64,000 nucleotides of DNA, from contig CAZMZM010000004.1 in NCBI GenBank assembly GCA_964570865.1, positions 9,392 to 73,391 of the forward strand. The letters are read 5' to 3'. A program made the translations under genes and the position numbers. Of the stretch, positions 56,348 through 64,000 are shown one piece after another. Within the stretch, counting starts at the first letter, position 1, and each line of letters begins with the position of its first letter. The notes below the pieces were generated by a model. The model ran no database searches, was not told the origin of the DNA, and saw only the letters and a program-made list of their open reading frames with translations. The stretch comes from WGAL01 sp964570865 (GTDB lineage: Bacteria; Bacteroidota; Ignavibacteria; Ignavibacteriales; Melioribacteraceae).

Positions 56348-56381
56348 TCTATATAAGTCCTATTTTTATTATTTCAAACAA

Positions 56382-58532
56382 TTAAAAAAATGGTAAAAAT
56401 ACTATGAATAAAAGAATTAGTGATAATATAACTACGAGAACGTAATTCTGTACATTACCGTTTTGAATTTTCTTAAACCCAAATCCTAATACGCCGCTGA
56501 AAAATGCCGTAAAATTAACCAATCCGTCAACAATATAAGTGTCGAACCAACCGCTTACTATTGCAGTGCCTCTTGTAAAAGTGGCTGCTCCGTTTACGAT
56601 TCCGTCAACTACTTTGTTATCGAATATAGAAAGCCAGCGGCTTCCTTCAAGCGTACCTCCTATAAACGTTTTATCGTAAAACTCATCGACATACCATTTG
56701 TTGAGAGAGAATTTATACAACCAAGGCCACATATCAGCCATTTTTTCGGGGGATAATTTTTTCCACTGATAAATTACGTACGCAAATAAAATTCCCAAAC
56801 CGGCGAGTAGTATAGACCAAATCATAGTAGGGAGATGTGCCTGGTGCATTGCATGTTCGTACATCTCGGAGTGCATTACTCTTGTCTCTGTTATTTCCGG
56901 AGATTTTTGTCCTTCAATCTCGTTACTTTCGGCGGCTTCATTTGCCGTAATTGCTTCATGTTCCGGAGCTTCGGTTTTCATGAAGTTAAAACGCATATTC
57001 TGCGGTACGACAGTGTTGTGTAATTCCATCTTGTTGTAAAACCATCCTGCTTCGGGATTAAACGGATTGGGTGTGTACCAAATCCAAATTGAGAGGACTG
57101 CCAATGTGATAAGCGGAATAGTCATCGCTTTCGGTGTTTCGTGCGCATGGTCATATTTCTTCTGATTGCGGGGTTCACCGTGGAAAGTCATAATTACCAG
57201 ACGGAACATGTAGAAGGCGGTCATAAACGCAACGACAAAACCGAAGATTGCGATCGTCCAATTCCCGGTAAGCAACCCGAACGCATAAGTTCCCGCAAGT
57301 AAACCGTCTTTACTGAGGAAACCGGAAAATAACGGAATACCGGAAATAGCGAGTGTAGCAGTCAAAAATGTGTAATAAGTAATAGGCATTTTTTTCCGTA
57401 AACCACCCATCTGACGCATGTCCTGTTCATGGTGCATTGCATGAATAACCGAACCTGAACCTAAGAATAAGAGCGCTTTGAAAAATGCGTGTGTAACCAA
57501 ATGAAAAAATGCAAATGTGTAAGCGCCGACGCCTACAGCCATTACCATATATCCTAACTGACTTACAGTTGAGTAAGCCAAAACTTTTTTAATATCGTTT
57601 TGAGTGATGGCGATGCTTGCGGCGAGGAATGAAGTGAATGCACCGACTAAGGCAATAACCATTAATGCATCCGCAGAGAGCATTACAAAAATCTTGGTAA
57701 GCATGTAAACGCCTGCGGCAACCATTGTTGCGGCATGTATTAATGCACTAACCGGAGTCGGGCCTTCCATAGCATCCGGAAGCCAAACGTGAAGTGGGAA
57801 TTGAGCCGATTTACCGACCGCTCCCATGAATAATAATATTCCGGCTGCCGTTAGCCATGCTTCGCTGCCGAACGGAATGTGTCCTAACCCAATCTGTGCA
57901 AAAATTGTATCAAATTTAAATGTGTGGTAATTAGTGAATAAAATCAAAATACCGAGCCACATTCCCATATCGCCTACTCTGTTTACGAGAAAAGCCTTTT
58001 TACCTGCATTGGCTGCGGAATCTTTCTCGTACCAAAATCCAATGAGCAGGTAGGATGAAAGTCCTACCAATTCCCAAAATATATACAACATTAAAAAGTT
58101 ATCTGTCAGAACAATACCCAACATTGAAAATGTAAAAATTCCCAAATAGGAGTAGTAGCGCGAAAAACGCGAATCGCCGTGCATATATTCCGTGGAATAT
58201 ACGTGAACTAAGAAACTAATTAAATTAACAACAAATAACATTAATACGGTTACGTTGGTTATCTCAATCCCAAGATCGATATTAAGTTGTCCGATTCCGG
58301 AAATATTACCGAGACTAAACCATGTTGCATCCATTTGGATTTTTTGATTGGCAAAAACAAAAAGTTTTTCATAAGCAACATAAAGTGTCAGCAGCAAATT
58401 CGCAGAAAGGATACCTATTTCAAAATTGTACAACTTTGAAAATCTTTTCCCGAATAATAATACCGTAATAAATCCGATTAGCGGCAAAAACAGTATTATC
58501 AACGACAATGTAATTAAATTAGAACCAGGCAT
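56382..58532 (-). CDS. nuoL: NADH-quinone oxidoreductase subunit L
   Basis: NuoL is the distal antiporter-like subunit with a long lateral helix at the C-terminus. At 716 residues it is about 100 longer than E. coli NuoL. The core motifs are intact: FWELVGLSSYLLIGFWYEK, AQFPLHVWLPDAMEGPTPVSALIHAATMV, KKVLAYSTVSQLGYM. The extra length lies mainly at about residues 500-575, a soluble stretch rich in Glu, Ala and His between two membrane helices. It begins 6 bases after nuoK. Confidence 0.97.
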   Translation of the reverse strand: MPGSNLITLSLIILFLPLIGFITVLLFGKRFSKLYNFEIGILSANLLLTLYVAYEKLFVFANQKIQMDATWFSLGNISGIGQLNIDLGIEITNVTVLMLFVVNLISFLVHVYSTEYMHGDSRFSRYYSYLGIFTFSMLGIVLTDNFLMLYIFWELVGLSSYLLIGFWYEKDSAANAGKKAFLVNRVGDMGMWLGILILFTNYHTFKFDTIFAQIGLGHIPFGSEAWLTAAGILLFMGAVGKSAQFPLHVWLPDAMEGPTPVSALIHAATMVAAGVYMLTKIFVMLSADALMVIALVGAFTSFLAASIAITQNDIKKVLAYSTVSQLGYMVMAVGVGAYTFAFFHLVTHAFFKALLFLGSGSVIHAMHHEQDMRQMGGLRKKMPITYYTFLTATLAISGIPLFSGFLSKDGLLAGTYAFGLLTGNWTIAIFGFVVAFMTAFYMFRLVIMTFHGEPRNQKKYDHAHETPKAMTIPLITLAVLSIWIWYTPNPFNPEAGWFYNKMELHNTVVPQNMRFNFMKTEAPEHEAITANEAAESNEIEGQKSPEITETRVMHSEMYEHAMHQAHLPTMIWSILLAGLGILFAYVIYQWKKLSPEKMADMWPWLYKFSLNKWYVDEFYDKTFIGGTLEGSRWLSIFDNKVVDGIVNGAATFTRGTAIVSGWFDTYIVDGLVNFTAFFSGVLGFGFKKIQNGNVQNYVLVVILSLILLFIVFLPFF

Positions 58533-58538
58533 AATTTC

Positions 58539-58850
58539 CTATTCTTTAAGTTTATTAACTTCGTCAACATTAATATGTGAATACGTTTTAAATAAATTAA
58601 GTACAATAGCCAAAGCAACAGCAGCTTCGGCAGCGGCTAATACTATTACAAAGAGTGCAATTATCTGACCGCTGATACCATAATTACCAAAGTGTGAAAA
58701 GGCAACAAAATTAATATTTGCGGAATTAAGAACAAGCTCAATTCCCATCATAATCATAATCGCATTTTTTCTGACAACAATGGCATAAATTCCGAGCGAA
58801 AATAAAATTGCGCTCAAAAAAAGAAAATGTGTTAATCCTACATGAGCCAA
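58539..58850 (-). CDS. nuoK: NADH-quinone oxidoreductase subunit K
   Basis: A 103-residue, three-helix subunit with the MMIGIELVLNSANINFVAF segment holding the conserved membrane Glu of TM2, and a second Glu in AAAEAAVALAIVLNLF. Three bases separate it from nuoJ. Confidence 0.97.
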   Translation of the reverse strand: MAHVGLTHFLFLSAILFSLGIYAIVVRKNAIMIMMGIELVLNSANINFVAFSHFGNYGISGQIIALFVIVLAAAEAAVALAIVLNLFKTYSHINVDEVNKLKE

Positions 58851-58853
58851 TTT

Positions 58854-59357
58854 TTACCTCTCCTTGTTATCACTTCTTGCAATAGTGGCTGCGCCGATTA
58901 AAGCAATTAACAGCACAATGGCAAGAATTTCAAAAATGATTGAATACTGTGTCAATAACGTTTTTCCCAAAACGAATACTGTTGTTTCCGGGAAAGTCGG
59001 GTCGGCAACATTCCAATTAGTTTCAGACATAACAAATAATAAGAAAGCGGCAAAAATTCCAACAATAGTAATAGACGGAATAATGTAGGAAGACGCCGTT
59101 TTAATTTCTACGCTGTAAACTCTATTGGTAAGCATAATACCAAAAAGTAATAATACTAAAATTCCGCCGACATATACCATTAATTGAGTAACGCCGATAA
59201 AATCGGAACCGAGCAAGATGTAAATACCGGAAACGCCCAAAAATGTGAATAAAAGGGCATAAGCCGAATATACTATGTTTTTGGATCCCACAACAATAAA
59301 AGCGGAAATCACAATTAACACAGCCAATAAATAAAATATTATATCGTACAATTCCAT
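58854..59357 (-). CDS. nuoJ: NADH-quinone oxidoreductase subunit J
   Basis: A 167-residue subunit with five membrane helices; the conserved AYALLFTFLGVSGIYILLGSDF and QLMVYVGGILVLLLFGIML segments (flexible TM3, near the quinone path) are clear. Three bases separate it from nuoI. Confidence 0.96.
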   Translation of the reverse strand: MELYDIIFYLLAVLIVISAFIVVGSKNIVYSAYALLFTFLGVSGIYILLGSDFIGVTQLMVYVGGILVLLLFGIMLTNRVYSVEIKTASSYIIPSITIVGIFAAFLLFVMSETNWNVADPTFPETTVFVLGKTLLTQYSIIFEILAIVLLIALIGAATIARSDNKER

Positions 59358-59360
59358 CTC

Positions 59361-59960
59361 TTAACTTTTATTTTCTTCTGAAGAAGGTTTATTATCATTA
59401 TTTTCCGCGTCTTGTTTAGCTTTTGCTTCGGCGGCGGCTTTTGCCTTTGCCGCTTTTTCGGCGGCTTTCTTTTCCATGAAAGTTTTGTAATTTTCTTCTT
59501 TTTCCTTTATTTCGGACAAAGAAAGTCCGGAAAAATTGTATAAAAGATTTTCTCTTTCAAACTCTGAAAATTCATAAACTTTTGTCATATTAATACATTC
59601 CGTCGGGCAAGGGAAGACGCATAATTGGCAATACATACATTTGGCAAAATCAATATTGAATTGCGTTACCCAGAGAGCTTTTTTTGTCCCTTTGGATGTC
59701 AATCCCAAATCGTCCTCCGGAGTAGCTTTAACGGTTTTAATATCGATACAATCAACCGGACAAGCGCGCTGGCATTGCATACATCCGATACAATCGTCAA
59801 TATTAACATAAAGTCTGTTTCTCGCTCTGTCGGGAATAGGTCTGTGTTCATCGGGATATTGAATAGTAACCGCAGGAATAAAAAGATGTTTCCAAGTAAC
59901 TTTCATTCCGATAAATATCGTCCAAAGAGCTTCCCATGTATTTTTTAAGTATTTTTTCAT
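59361..59960 (-). CDS. nuoI: NADH-quinone oxidoreductase subunit I (ferredoxin-like)
   Basis: NuoI carries clusters N6a and N6b and passes electrons to NuoB. The 199 residues hold two [4Fe-4S] motifs: CIGCMQCQRACP (Cys57, 60, 63, 67) and CMYCQLCVFPCP (Cys108, 111, 114, 118). After about residue 160 there is a low-complexity tail of Ala, Lys and Glu ending in a polar Asn/Ser/Glu segment, not part of the usual fold. Confidence 0.97.
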   Translation of the reverse strand: MKKYLKNTWEALWTIFIGMKVTWKHLFIPAVTIQYPDEHRPIPDRARNRLYVNIDDCIGCMQCQRACPVDCIDIKTVKATPEDDLGLTSKGTKKALWVTQFNIDFAKCMYCQLCVFPCPTECINMTKVYEFSEFERENLLYNFSGLSLSEIKEKEENYKTFMEKKAAEKAAKAKAAAEAKAKQDAENNDNKPSSEENKS

Positions 59961-59974
59961 TTTTCCTTATTCAA

Positions 59975-61042
59975 CTATAATAATGTAATAATTCCGACTA
60001 TAATCAGATTGGCTACGGCATAAGGTATTAAATATTTCCAGCAAATAACCATCAACTGATCCACGCGCACGCGGGGTAACGTCCATCTTAACCACATCTG
60101 TACGAAAACCAGGAACACACCTTTCATTGTAAACCAAAAGAGTTGTTCAATGGGAATAAGCCAATGCGCTCCCAATGAGTTACCGAGATAGCCGACGGGG
60201 GAATGGTAACCGCCAAAGAATAATGTTGAAGCAATTGCCGCAACGGCAAACATATTTGCATATTCCGCTAAAAAGAAAAACGCAAATTTCATCCCCGAGT
60301 ACTCCGTATGATAACCGGAAACAAGTTCCGATTCGGCTTCGGGTAAGTCAAAAGGAGTTCTGTTAACTTCTGCAAGTGAACTTATGAAATAGATCAAAAA
60401 TCCGATAATCATAAAGGGAATCAGTAAAAATTTAACTATTCCGGTTTCCGGACCGCCTAAAATCCACCAATTCCAAAAATGGGCTGTCTGCATTTCACTT
60501 ATTTTCATCAAACTTAAAGTGCCCGATACCATTACCATAGTAAGGATTGCTATGGCAGTCGGAATTTCGTAGCTTACAATTTGTGCTGCAGTACGCATAG
60601 CGCCGTAGAGCGAATATTTATTGTCCGAAGCCCATCCCGCAAGTAAAAGACCGGCAACTATCAAACCGGAAACCGCAGTGATGTAAAAAATTCCGATAGC
60701 GGTTGAACTGCCAACATAATCGGCAGTGAACGGAATAGCGGCAAATGCGGCGTAAGTTCCTAAAAAAGTAAGGAACGGTGCAAGATTAAACAACTTTCTG
60801 TCTGCCCCGTCCGGAACAATATCTTCCTTCTGCAACAGTTTTAACATATCGGCTAATGTTTGAATAATTCCATGCCAGCCGACACGCATAGGGCCAAGCC
60901 TATCCTGCATATGAGCAGAAACTTTCCTTTCGAGATAGACCGCGAAAAGAACAAATATCAGAATAAAAATCAAAGGTAAAGATGCACCGATGATATATCC
61001 TAATACTTGATTACCTAGTAAATTAGTTAATAAATCGTACAT
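59975..61042 (-). CDS. nuoH: NADH-quinone oxidoreductase subunit H
   Basis: NuoH forms much of the quinone-binding cavity. The 355 residues have eight helices and the motifs ERKVSAHMQDRLGPMRVGWHG, LAEVNRTPFDLPEAESELVSGYHTEYSGM and RWTLPRVRVDQLM. Its start overlaps the last base of nuoD, so nothing like nuoEFG is inserted between them. Confidence 0.98.
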   Translation of the reverse strand: MYDLLTNLLGNQVLGYIIGASLPLIFILIFVLFAVYLERKVSAHMQDRLGPMRVGWHGIIQTLADMLKLLQKEDIVPDGADRKLFNLAPFLTFLGTYAAFAAIPFTADYVGSSTAIGIFYITAVSGLIVAGLLLAGWASDNKYSLYGAMRTAAQIVSYEIPTAIAILTMVMVSGTLSLMKISEMQTAHFWNWWILGGPETGIVKFLLIPFMIIGFLIYFISSLAEVNRTPFDLPEAESELVSGYHTEYSGMKFAFFFLAEYANMFAVAAIASTLFFGGYHSPVGYLGNSLGAHWLIPIEQLFWFTMKGVFLVFVQMWLRWTLPRVRVDQLMVICWKYLIPYAVANLIIVGIITLL

Positions 61043-62157
61043 TATCTGTCTATTTCTCCAAGTACAATGTCTAAACTTCCTAAAATGGCTATTAAATCAG
61101 CCACGAGGTGTCCTTTGCTCAACTCTCCGAGAACCGAAAGGTTAACGAAGGAAGGAGGACGAACTTTAACTCTGAACGGATTGTTTTTGCCGTCGCTAAT
61201 AATAAAATATCCTAATTCTCCTTTCGGGTTTTCAGCTCTTACGTAAACGTTTCCTTTGGGTGCTTTTACGCGTTTCGGTACAGCTTCATGAACATCGCCG
61301 TCAGGAATATTATCAATAGCTTGTTCAATGATTCTTAAACTCTGTTCCAATTCAAGTACGCGAACCCAATATCTGTCCCAAGAATCTCCGACCGTGCCGA
61401 CTTTTCCTTCGCCTACCGGAATATCGAAATCAAATCTGTCGTAAATTGAATAAGGATCATCTTTACGAATATCCCACTTTACGCCGGAACCTCTTAAACT
61501 TGGTCCGGTAATACCATAATTGATAGCCGTTTCGGCAGGCAATACGCCGACATTGGCGGTACGTTCAACAAATATTTTATTGAACGTGAGCAACTCATTA
61601 AGTTCAACTACCGTCGGACGGAATTCCTTAATAAACTTTTTAACCATCGGAACAAATTCGTCGGGAATATCGTGAGAAAGCCCGCCAACCCAAATGTAGT
61701 TGTAAAGTAGTCTTGCACCGCAAGTAGCTTCAAAAATATCAAGGATTTTCTCACGATCACGGAATAAATAAAGGAACGGAGTAAATGCGCCGATATCAAG
61801 TCCGTAAGTACCGAGAGCAACCGTATGAGATGCAATCCTTTGGAGTTCCGCCATAATTACTCTAATATATTCCACTCTTTCCGGAACTTGAATACCCATT
61901 AATTTTTCAACGCCGATAACGTACGCCAAATTATTTGACATCGAAGCCAGATAATCCAACCTGTCCGTATAAGGCACAATTTGATTATAAGTTAATGCTT
62001 CGCAATGTTTTTCGAAACAGCGATGCAAATAACCGATAATAGGTTTTACGTCAACAACCAACTCTCCGTTGAGTTCAACTAATAATCTCAGCACACCGTG
62101 TGTAGAAGGGTGCTGAGGTCCCATATTTAATACTAATTCTTCAGTCTTTAATGCCAC
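61042..62157 (-). CDS. nuoD: NADH-quinone oxidoreductase subunit D
   Basis: NuoD (49-kDa subunit) shapes the quinone site with NuoB. The 371 residues start with the conserved LNMGPQHPSTHGVLRLLVELNGE (quinone-ligand His in the HPSTHG loop) and end LGSLDIVLGEIDR, the family C-terminus. It is separate from NuoC, unlike the E. coli fusion. 13 bases separate it from nuoC. Confidence 0.98.
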   Translation of the reverse strand: MALKTEELVLNMGPQHPSTHGVLRLLVELNGELVVDVKPIIGYLHRCFEKHCEALTYNQIVPYTDRLDYLASMSNNLAYVIGVEKLMGIQVPERVEYIRVIMAELQRIASHTVALGTYGLDIGAFTPFLYLFRDREKILDIFEATCGARLLYNYIWVGGLSHDIPDEFVPMVKKFIKEFRPTVVELNELLTFNKIFVERTANVGVLPAETAINYGITGPSLRGSGVKWDIRKDDPYSIYDRFDFDIPVGEGKVGTVGDSWDRYWVRVLELEQSLRIIEQAIDNIPDGDVHEAVPKRVKAPKGNVYVRAENPKGELGYFIISDGKNNPFRVKVRPPSFVNLSVLGELSKGHLVADLIAILGSLDIVLGEIDR

Positions 62158-62170
62158 ATCAATACCTTTA

Positions 62171-62704
62171 TTAATAAGGAACTTTCATGCCGTTATAATA
62201 TTCGGGATCTTCGTAGTCTTTTCTTAAAGGCCAGCGGTCGCCCCAATCATCAGGCATTAAAATTCTTCTTAAATCATGATGGTTTAAGAAAATAATTCCA
62301 TACATGTCGTATGCTTCTCTTTCGTGCCAATCGGCTGTTCTCCAAACATGTTCAACCGATTCAACCTTCGGCTCTTCGATTGGAGTGGAAACTTTAATTA
62401 CAACTTTGTGATCTAATTTTATACTGTGCAGATGGTAATAAACCGAAAGAGTTCTTCCTTCTTCCTTAATATTGCCATCTTCATCTTTAACTTTTTTTGC
62501 GTTAAAATCATCAACTCCCGATAAAACCATCAGAGAATCGAAAAGGAGTTCGTCGTTATCGCGCAAAAATTTTCCGACCACGTTAATTTTTAACGGGTCA
62601 ACGGAAATAATAGGATCGACCGGTAAAGAGTTATCGTAAGATAAAATAACTTCTTCGCCAAATTCATTTTTTAAGATATTATAAACTTCTTCGGGTGTTT
62701 TCAT
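62171..62704 (-). CDS. nuoC: NADH-quinone oxidoreductase subunit C
   Basis: The 30-kDa subunit, 177 residues, with the conserved HVWRTADWHEREAYDMYGIIF and RRILMPDDWGDRWPLRKDY near the C-terminus. Its ATG overlaps the nuoB stop by four bases (ATGA). Confidence 0.97.
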   Translation of the reverse strand: MKTPEEVYNILKNEFGEEVILSYDNSLPVDPIISVDPLKINVVGKFLRDNDELLFDSLMVLSGVDDFNAKKVKDEDGNIKEEGRTLSVYYHLHSIKLDHKVVIKVSTPIEEPKVESVEHVWRTADWHEREAYDMYGIIFLNHHDLRRILMPDDWGDRWPLRKDYEDPEYYNGMKVPY

Positions 62705-63192
62705 ACTGTTTGTTTCGCTAATTTTTCATGTCTGATTTTTTCTTGTAACTTAAGCAAACCTTCAAGTAAGGCTTCCGGACGAGGAGGACATCCCGGAACG
62801 TAAACATCAACCGGAATAATCCTATCGACACCTTTTAATACATGATAGCCGTACTGCCAATAAGGTCCGCCGCTGTTGGAACAACTTCCCATCGAAATTA
62901 CATATTTCGGATCCGGCATCTGCTCGTATAAACGTTTAATTCTGCTTGCCATTTTAAGCGTAACTGTTCCGGAAACAATAATAACATCAGCCTGCCTTGG
63001 AGAGGGACGAGGAATAACGCCGAAACGGTCAAAATCGTAATGTGATGCCGATGTCGCCATCATTTCGATTGCGCAGCAAGCTAATCCGAAAGTAAGCTGC
63101 CAAAGGGAAGATAATCTTGCCCAATTCAGTAAATCTTCCGATTTTGTAATAATTATATTACTGTCTGTAAATTCTTTATCTAATAATCCCAT
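62701..63192 (-). CDS. nuoB: NADH-quinone oxidoreductase subunit B
   Basis: NuoB holds cluster N2, the last electron carrier before quinone. The 163 residues show its four cysteine ligands: the tandem Cys39-Cys40 (LACCAIEMM), Cys104 (MGSCSNSGGPY) and Cys135 (VPGCPPRPEALLEG). All are present, so the cluster should be normal. Confidence 0.98.
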   Translation of the reverse strand: MGLLDKEFTDSNIIITKSEDLLNWARLSSLWQLTFGLACCAIEMMATSASHYDFDRFGVIPRPSPRQADVIIVSGTVTLKMASRIKRLYEQMPDPKYVISMGSCSNSGGPYWQYGYHVLKGVDRIIPVDVYVPGCPPRPEALLEGLLKLQEKIRHEKLAKQTV

Positions 63193-63226
63193 AATATATT
63201 CTGTTTAGTAAAATAAAATGTTAATG

Positions 63227-63643
63227 CTATTTTTTTTCGTCAAAACCGGCAGAATCGTTACTTAAGTTAGGAATCTGAGGTTTTGGTCTGTCCCAATCCA
63301 AATCGCCTTTACGCCATTCGTAAGCCATACCCAATACCAGAATAATCAAGAAGATTATTCCTATTAAAAATCCCGGGACACCAAAATTTTTATAGGCTAA
63401 AGCCCACGGAAAAAGTAAAACCACTTCAACGTCAAAGATGATGAAGATTAATGCTACGACATAAAAACGGATATTGAATTTTACCCACGGCGAGCCGACG
63501 GTTTCTTCCCCGCATTCGTAAATAACATTTTTTTCTTTTGTGGGTCTTGAAGGTCTGATTAATTTTGCTGTTAAAAGTCCTATTGGAACAAATGCCGCAG
63601 CAATTACCATAAATATTAAAATTTTTCCGAATTCTGTAAGCAT
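63227..63643 (-). CDS. nuoA: NADH-quinone oxidoreductase subunit A
   Basis: A 138-residue, three-helix subunit beginning the run. YECGEETVGSPWVKFNIRFYVVALIFIIFDVEVVLLFPWA carries the conserved Cys loop and the membrane Glu/Asp pair near the quinone channel. A polar C-terminal tail of about 25 residues follows the last helix. Confidence 0.97.
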   Translation of the reverse strand: MLTEFGKILIFMVIAAAFVPIGLLTAKLIRPSRPTKEKNVIYECGEETVGSPWVKFNIRFYVVALIFIIFDVEVVLLFPWALAYKNFGVPGFLIGIIFLIILVLGMAYEWRKGDLDWDRPKPQIPNLSNDSAGFDEKK

Positions 63644-63668
63644 GCCAAATTCTTTTTTTTAGAAAAAC

Positions 63669-63699
63669 GAAACTTAATACATTATGTATCATTTGTCAA
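63669..63699 (-). promoter_or_regulatory. Candidate nuo promoter
   Basis: On the minus strand TTG (63697-63699, within ATTGACA) and TAAGTTTC (63669-63676) are 20 bases apart, close to TTTG / TAnnTTTG, 26 bases before nuoA. The spacer contains the palindrome ATACATTATGTAT. Confidence 0.35.
63677..63689. promoter_or_regulatory. 13-base palindrome in the candidate nuo promoter
   Basis: ATACAT and ATGTAT are exact reverse complements around a central T. The position between the -33 and -7 boxes would suit a repressor site, but short AT-rich palindromes are common by chance. Confidence 0.3.
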
Positions 63700-63883
63700 T
63701 GATTGAAAAGTAAAATCTTTCCTTAATCGGAAAAACCTTTTATTGAGATAAAATTCAATAATTTCATTTTTATCTTCTTGAAGATTGCTGTTTAATCTTT
63801 ATCGAAATTTTTAAAGTGGAAATAAATAAAAAGTTTAGTTAAGTCCTGTACTACTCGTATTCGGAAAGACAGTTAATAACCCC

Positions 63884-63922
63884 TCATTGCGAAGCCCGAC
63901 AACTGCAGGAAAGTAATCTGTC
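63884..63922 (+). repeat. Possible degenerate copy of a TCATTGCGA...CAATCT dispersed repeat
   Basis: The element opens TCATTGCGA and closes GTAATCTGTC with a GC-richer middle. Palindromic intergenic repeats with TCATTGCGA and GCAATCT ends occur in many bacterial genomes. Only one copy is visible here, so the assignment rests on resemblance. Confidence 0.35.
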
Positions 63923-64000
63923 AAATTTTTACTAATTGATCTGCACCCATAAAAACAAACATAAATTTAAGCCACTAATTTAAGATACAATAATTCAAAA

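Larger units (their letters stand above)
63644..64000. other. Non-coding region upstream of nuoA
   Basis: 357 bases up to the window edge without a gene. It holds a candidate nuo promoter, a 13-base palindrome, and a short element resembling dispersed TCATTGCGA repeats. Confidence 0.5.

Overview
The window looks like a chromosomal stretch from a low-GC, Gram-negative member of the Fibrobacteres-Chlorobi-Bacteroidota group, most plausibly Ignavibacteria-like. Three things support this. A secreted nuclease carries a C-terminal type IX secretion tail with the NYPNPFNP motif. Several upstream regions match the TTTG / TAnnTTTG promoter pattern of Bacteroidota. The gene content combines outer-membrane biogenesis, ADP-heptose synthesis, menaquinone methylation, a pyruvate:ferredoxin-type oxidoreductase and complex I. 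The assignment is inference, because there is no 16S gene here. A 100-base run of N shows that this is a draft assembly.

Layout. 1-3077 (minus): the start of an M1-like secreted protein and a complete M16 zinc protease. 3277-6072 (plus): glmS and a carbamate kinase. 6142-6472: tRNA-Phe and tRNA-Ser, each followed by a terminator. 6505-8204: a gene-poor accessory patch with a probably decayed gene and a PAS/LOV-like protein flanked by two inverted copies of a ~42-bp GC-rich element. 8205-41099 (plus): a long run of housekeeping and envelope genes: rpsO-pnp, dus, RNase G, transaldolase-like, gcvT, comB, ftsK, lolA, a flippase-like protein, a barrel-like protein, uppP, cyclophilin, an NSS transporter with its microprotein, holA, an ECF sigma factor with its partner, rpmE, a propeller protein, the two heptose genes, tamB (broken by the gap), rnr, a peptidase-propeller-barrel protein and a TlpA lipoprotein. 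41121-46264 (minus): ubiE/menG, PAP2, mgtE, rsmA and a POT transporter. 46690-51101 (plus): a three-gene 2-oxoacid oxidoreductase operon whose first gene is a gamma / GltD-like flavoprotein / ferredoxin fusion. 51291-52676 (plus): a type IX-secreted endonuclease. 52717-63643 (minus): nuoABCDHIJKLMN with a small orphan gene at its end and a possible gene fragment beyond it.

How it fits together. Oxidoreductase, complex I and menaquinone methylation outline a respiratory chain: 2-oxoacid oxidation to reduced ferredoxin and perhaps NAD(P)H, then quinone reduction and proton pumping. The missing nuoEFG leaves the electron donor of complex I open. TamB, LolA, UppP, the heptose enzymes and the barrel proteins serve the outer membrane. 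PNPase, RNase R, RNase G, Dus and RsmA form an RNA-processing set.

Most interesting points: the inverted elements around the PAS gene; the oxidoreductase fusion gene; the HExxH-propeller-barrel protein; and a false assembly gap in tamB, where removing one of two identical 55-bp copies plus the Ns restores a single 1501-codon gene exactly in frame. No CRISPR array, insertion sequence, prophage or clear defence system was seen.
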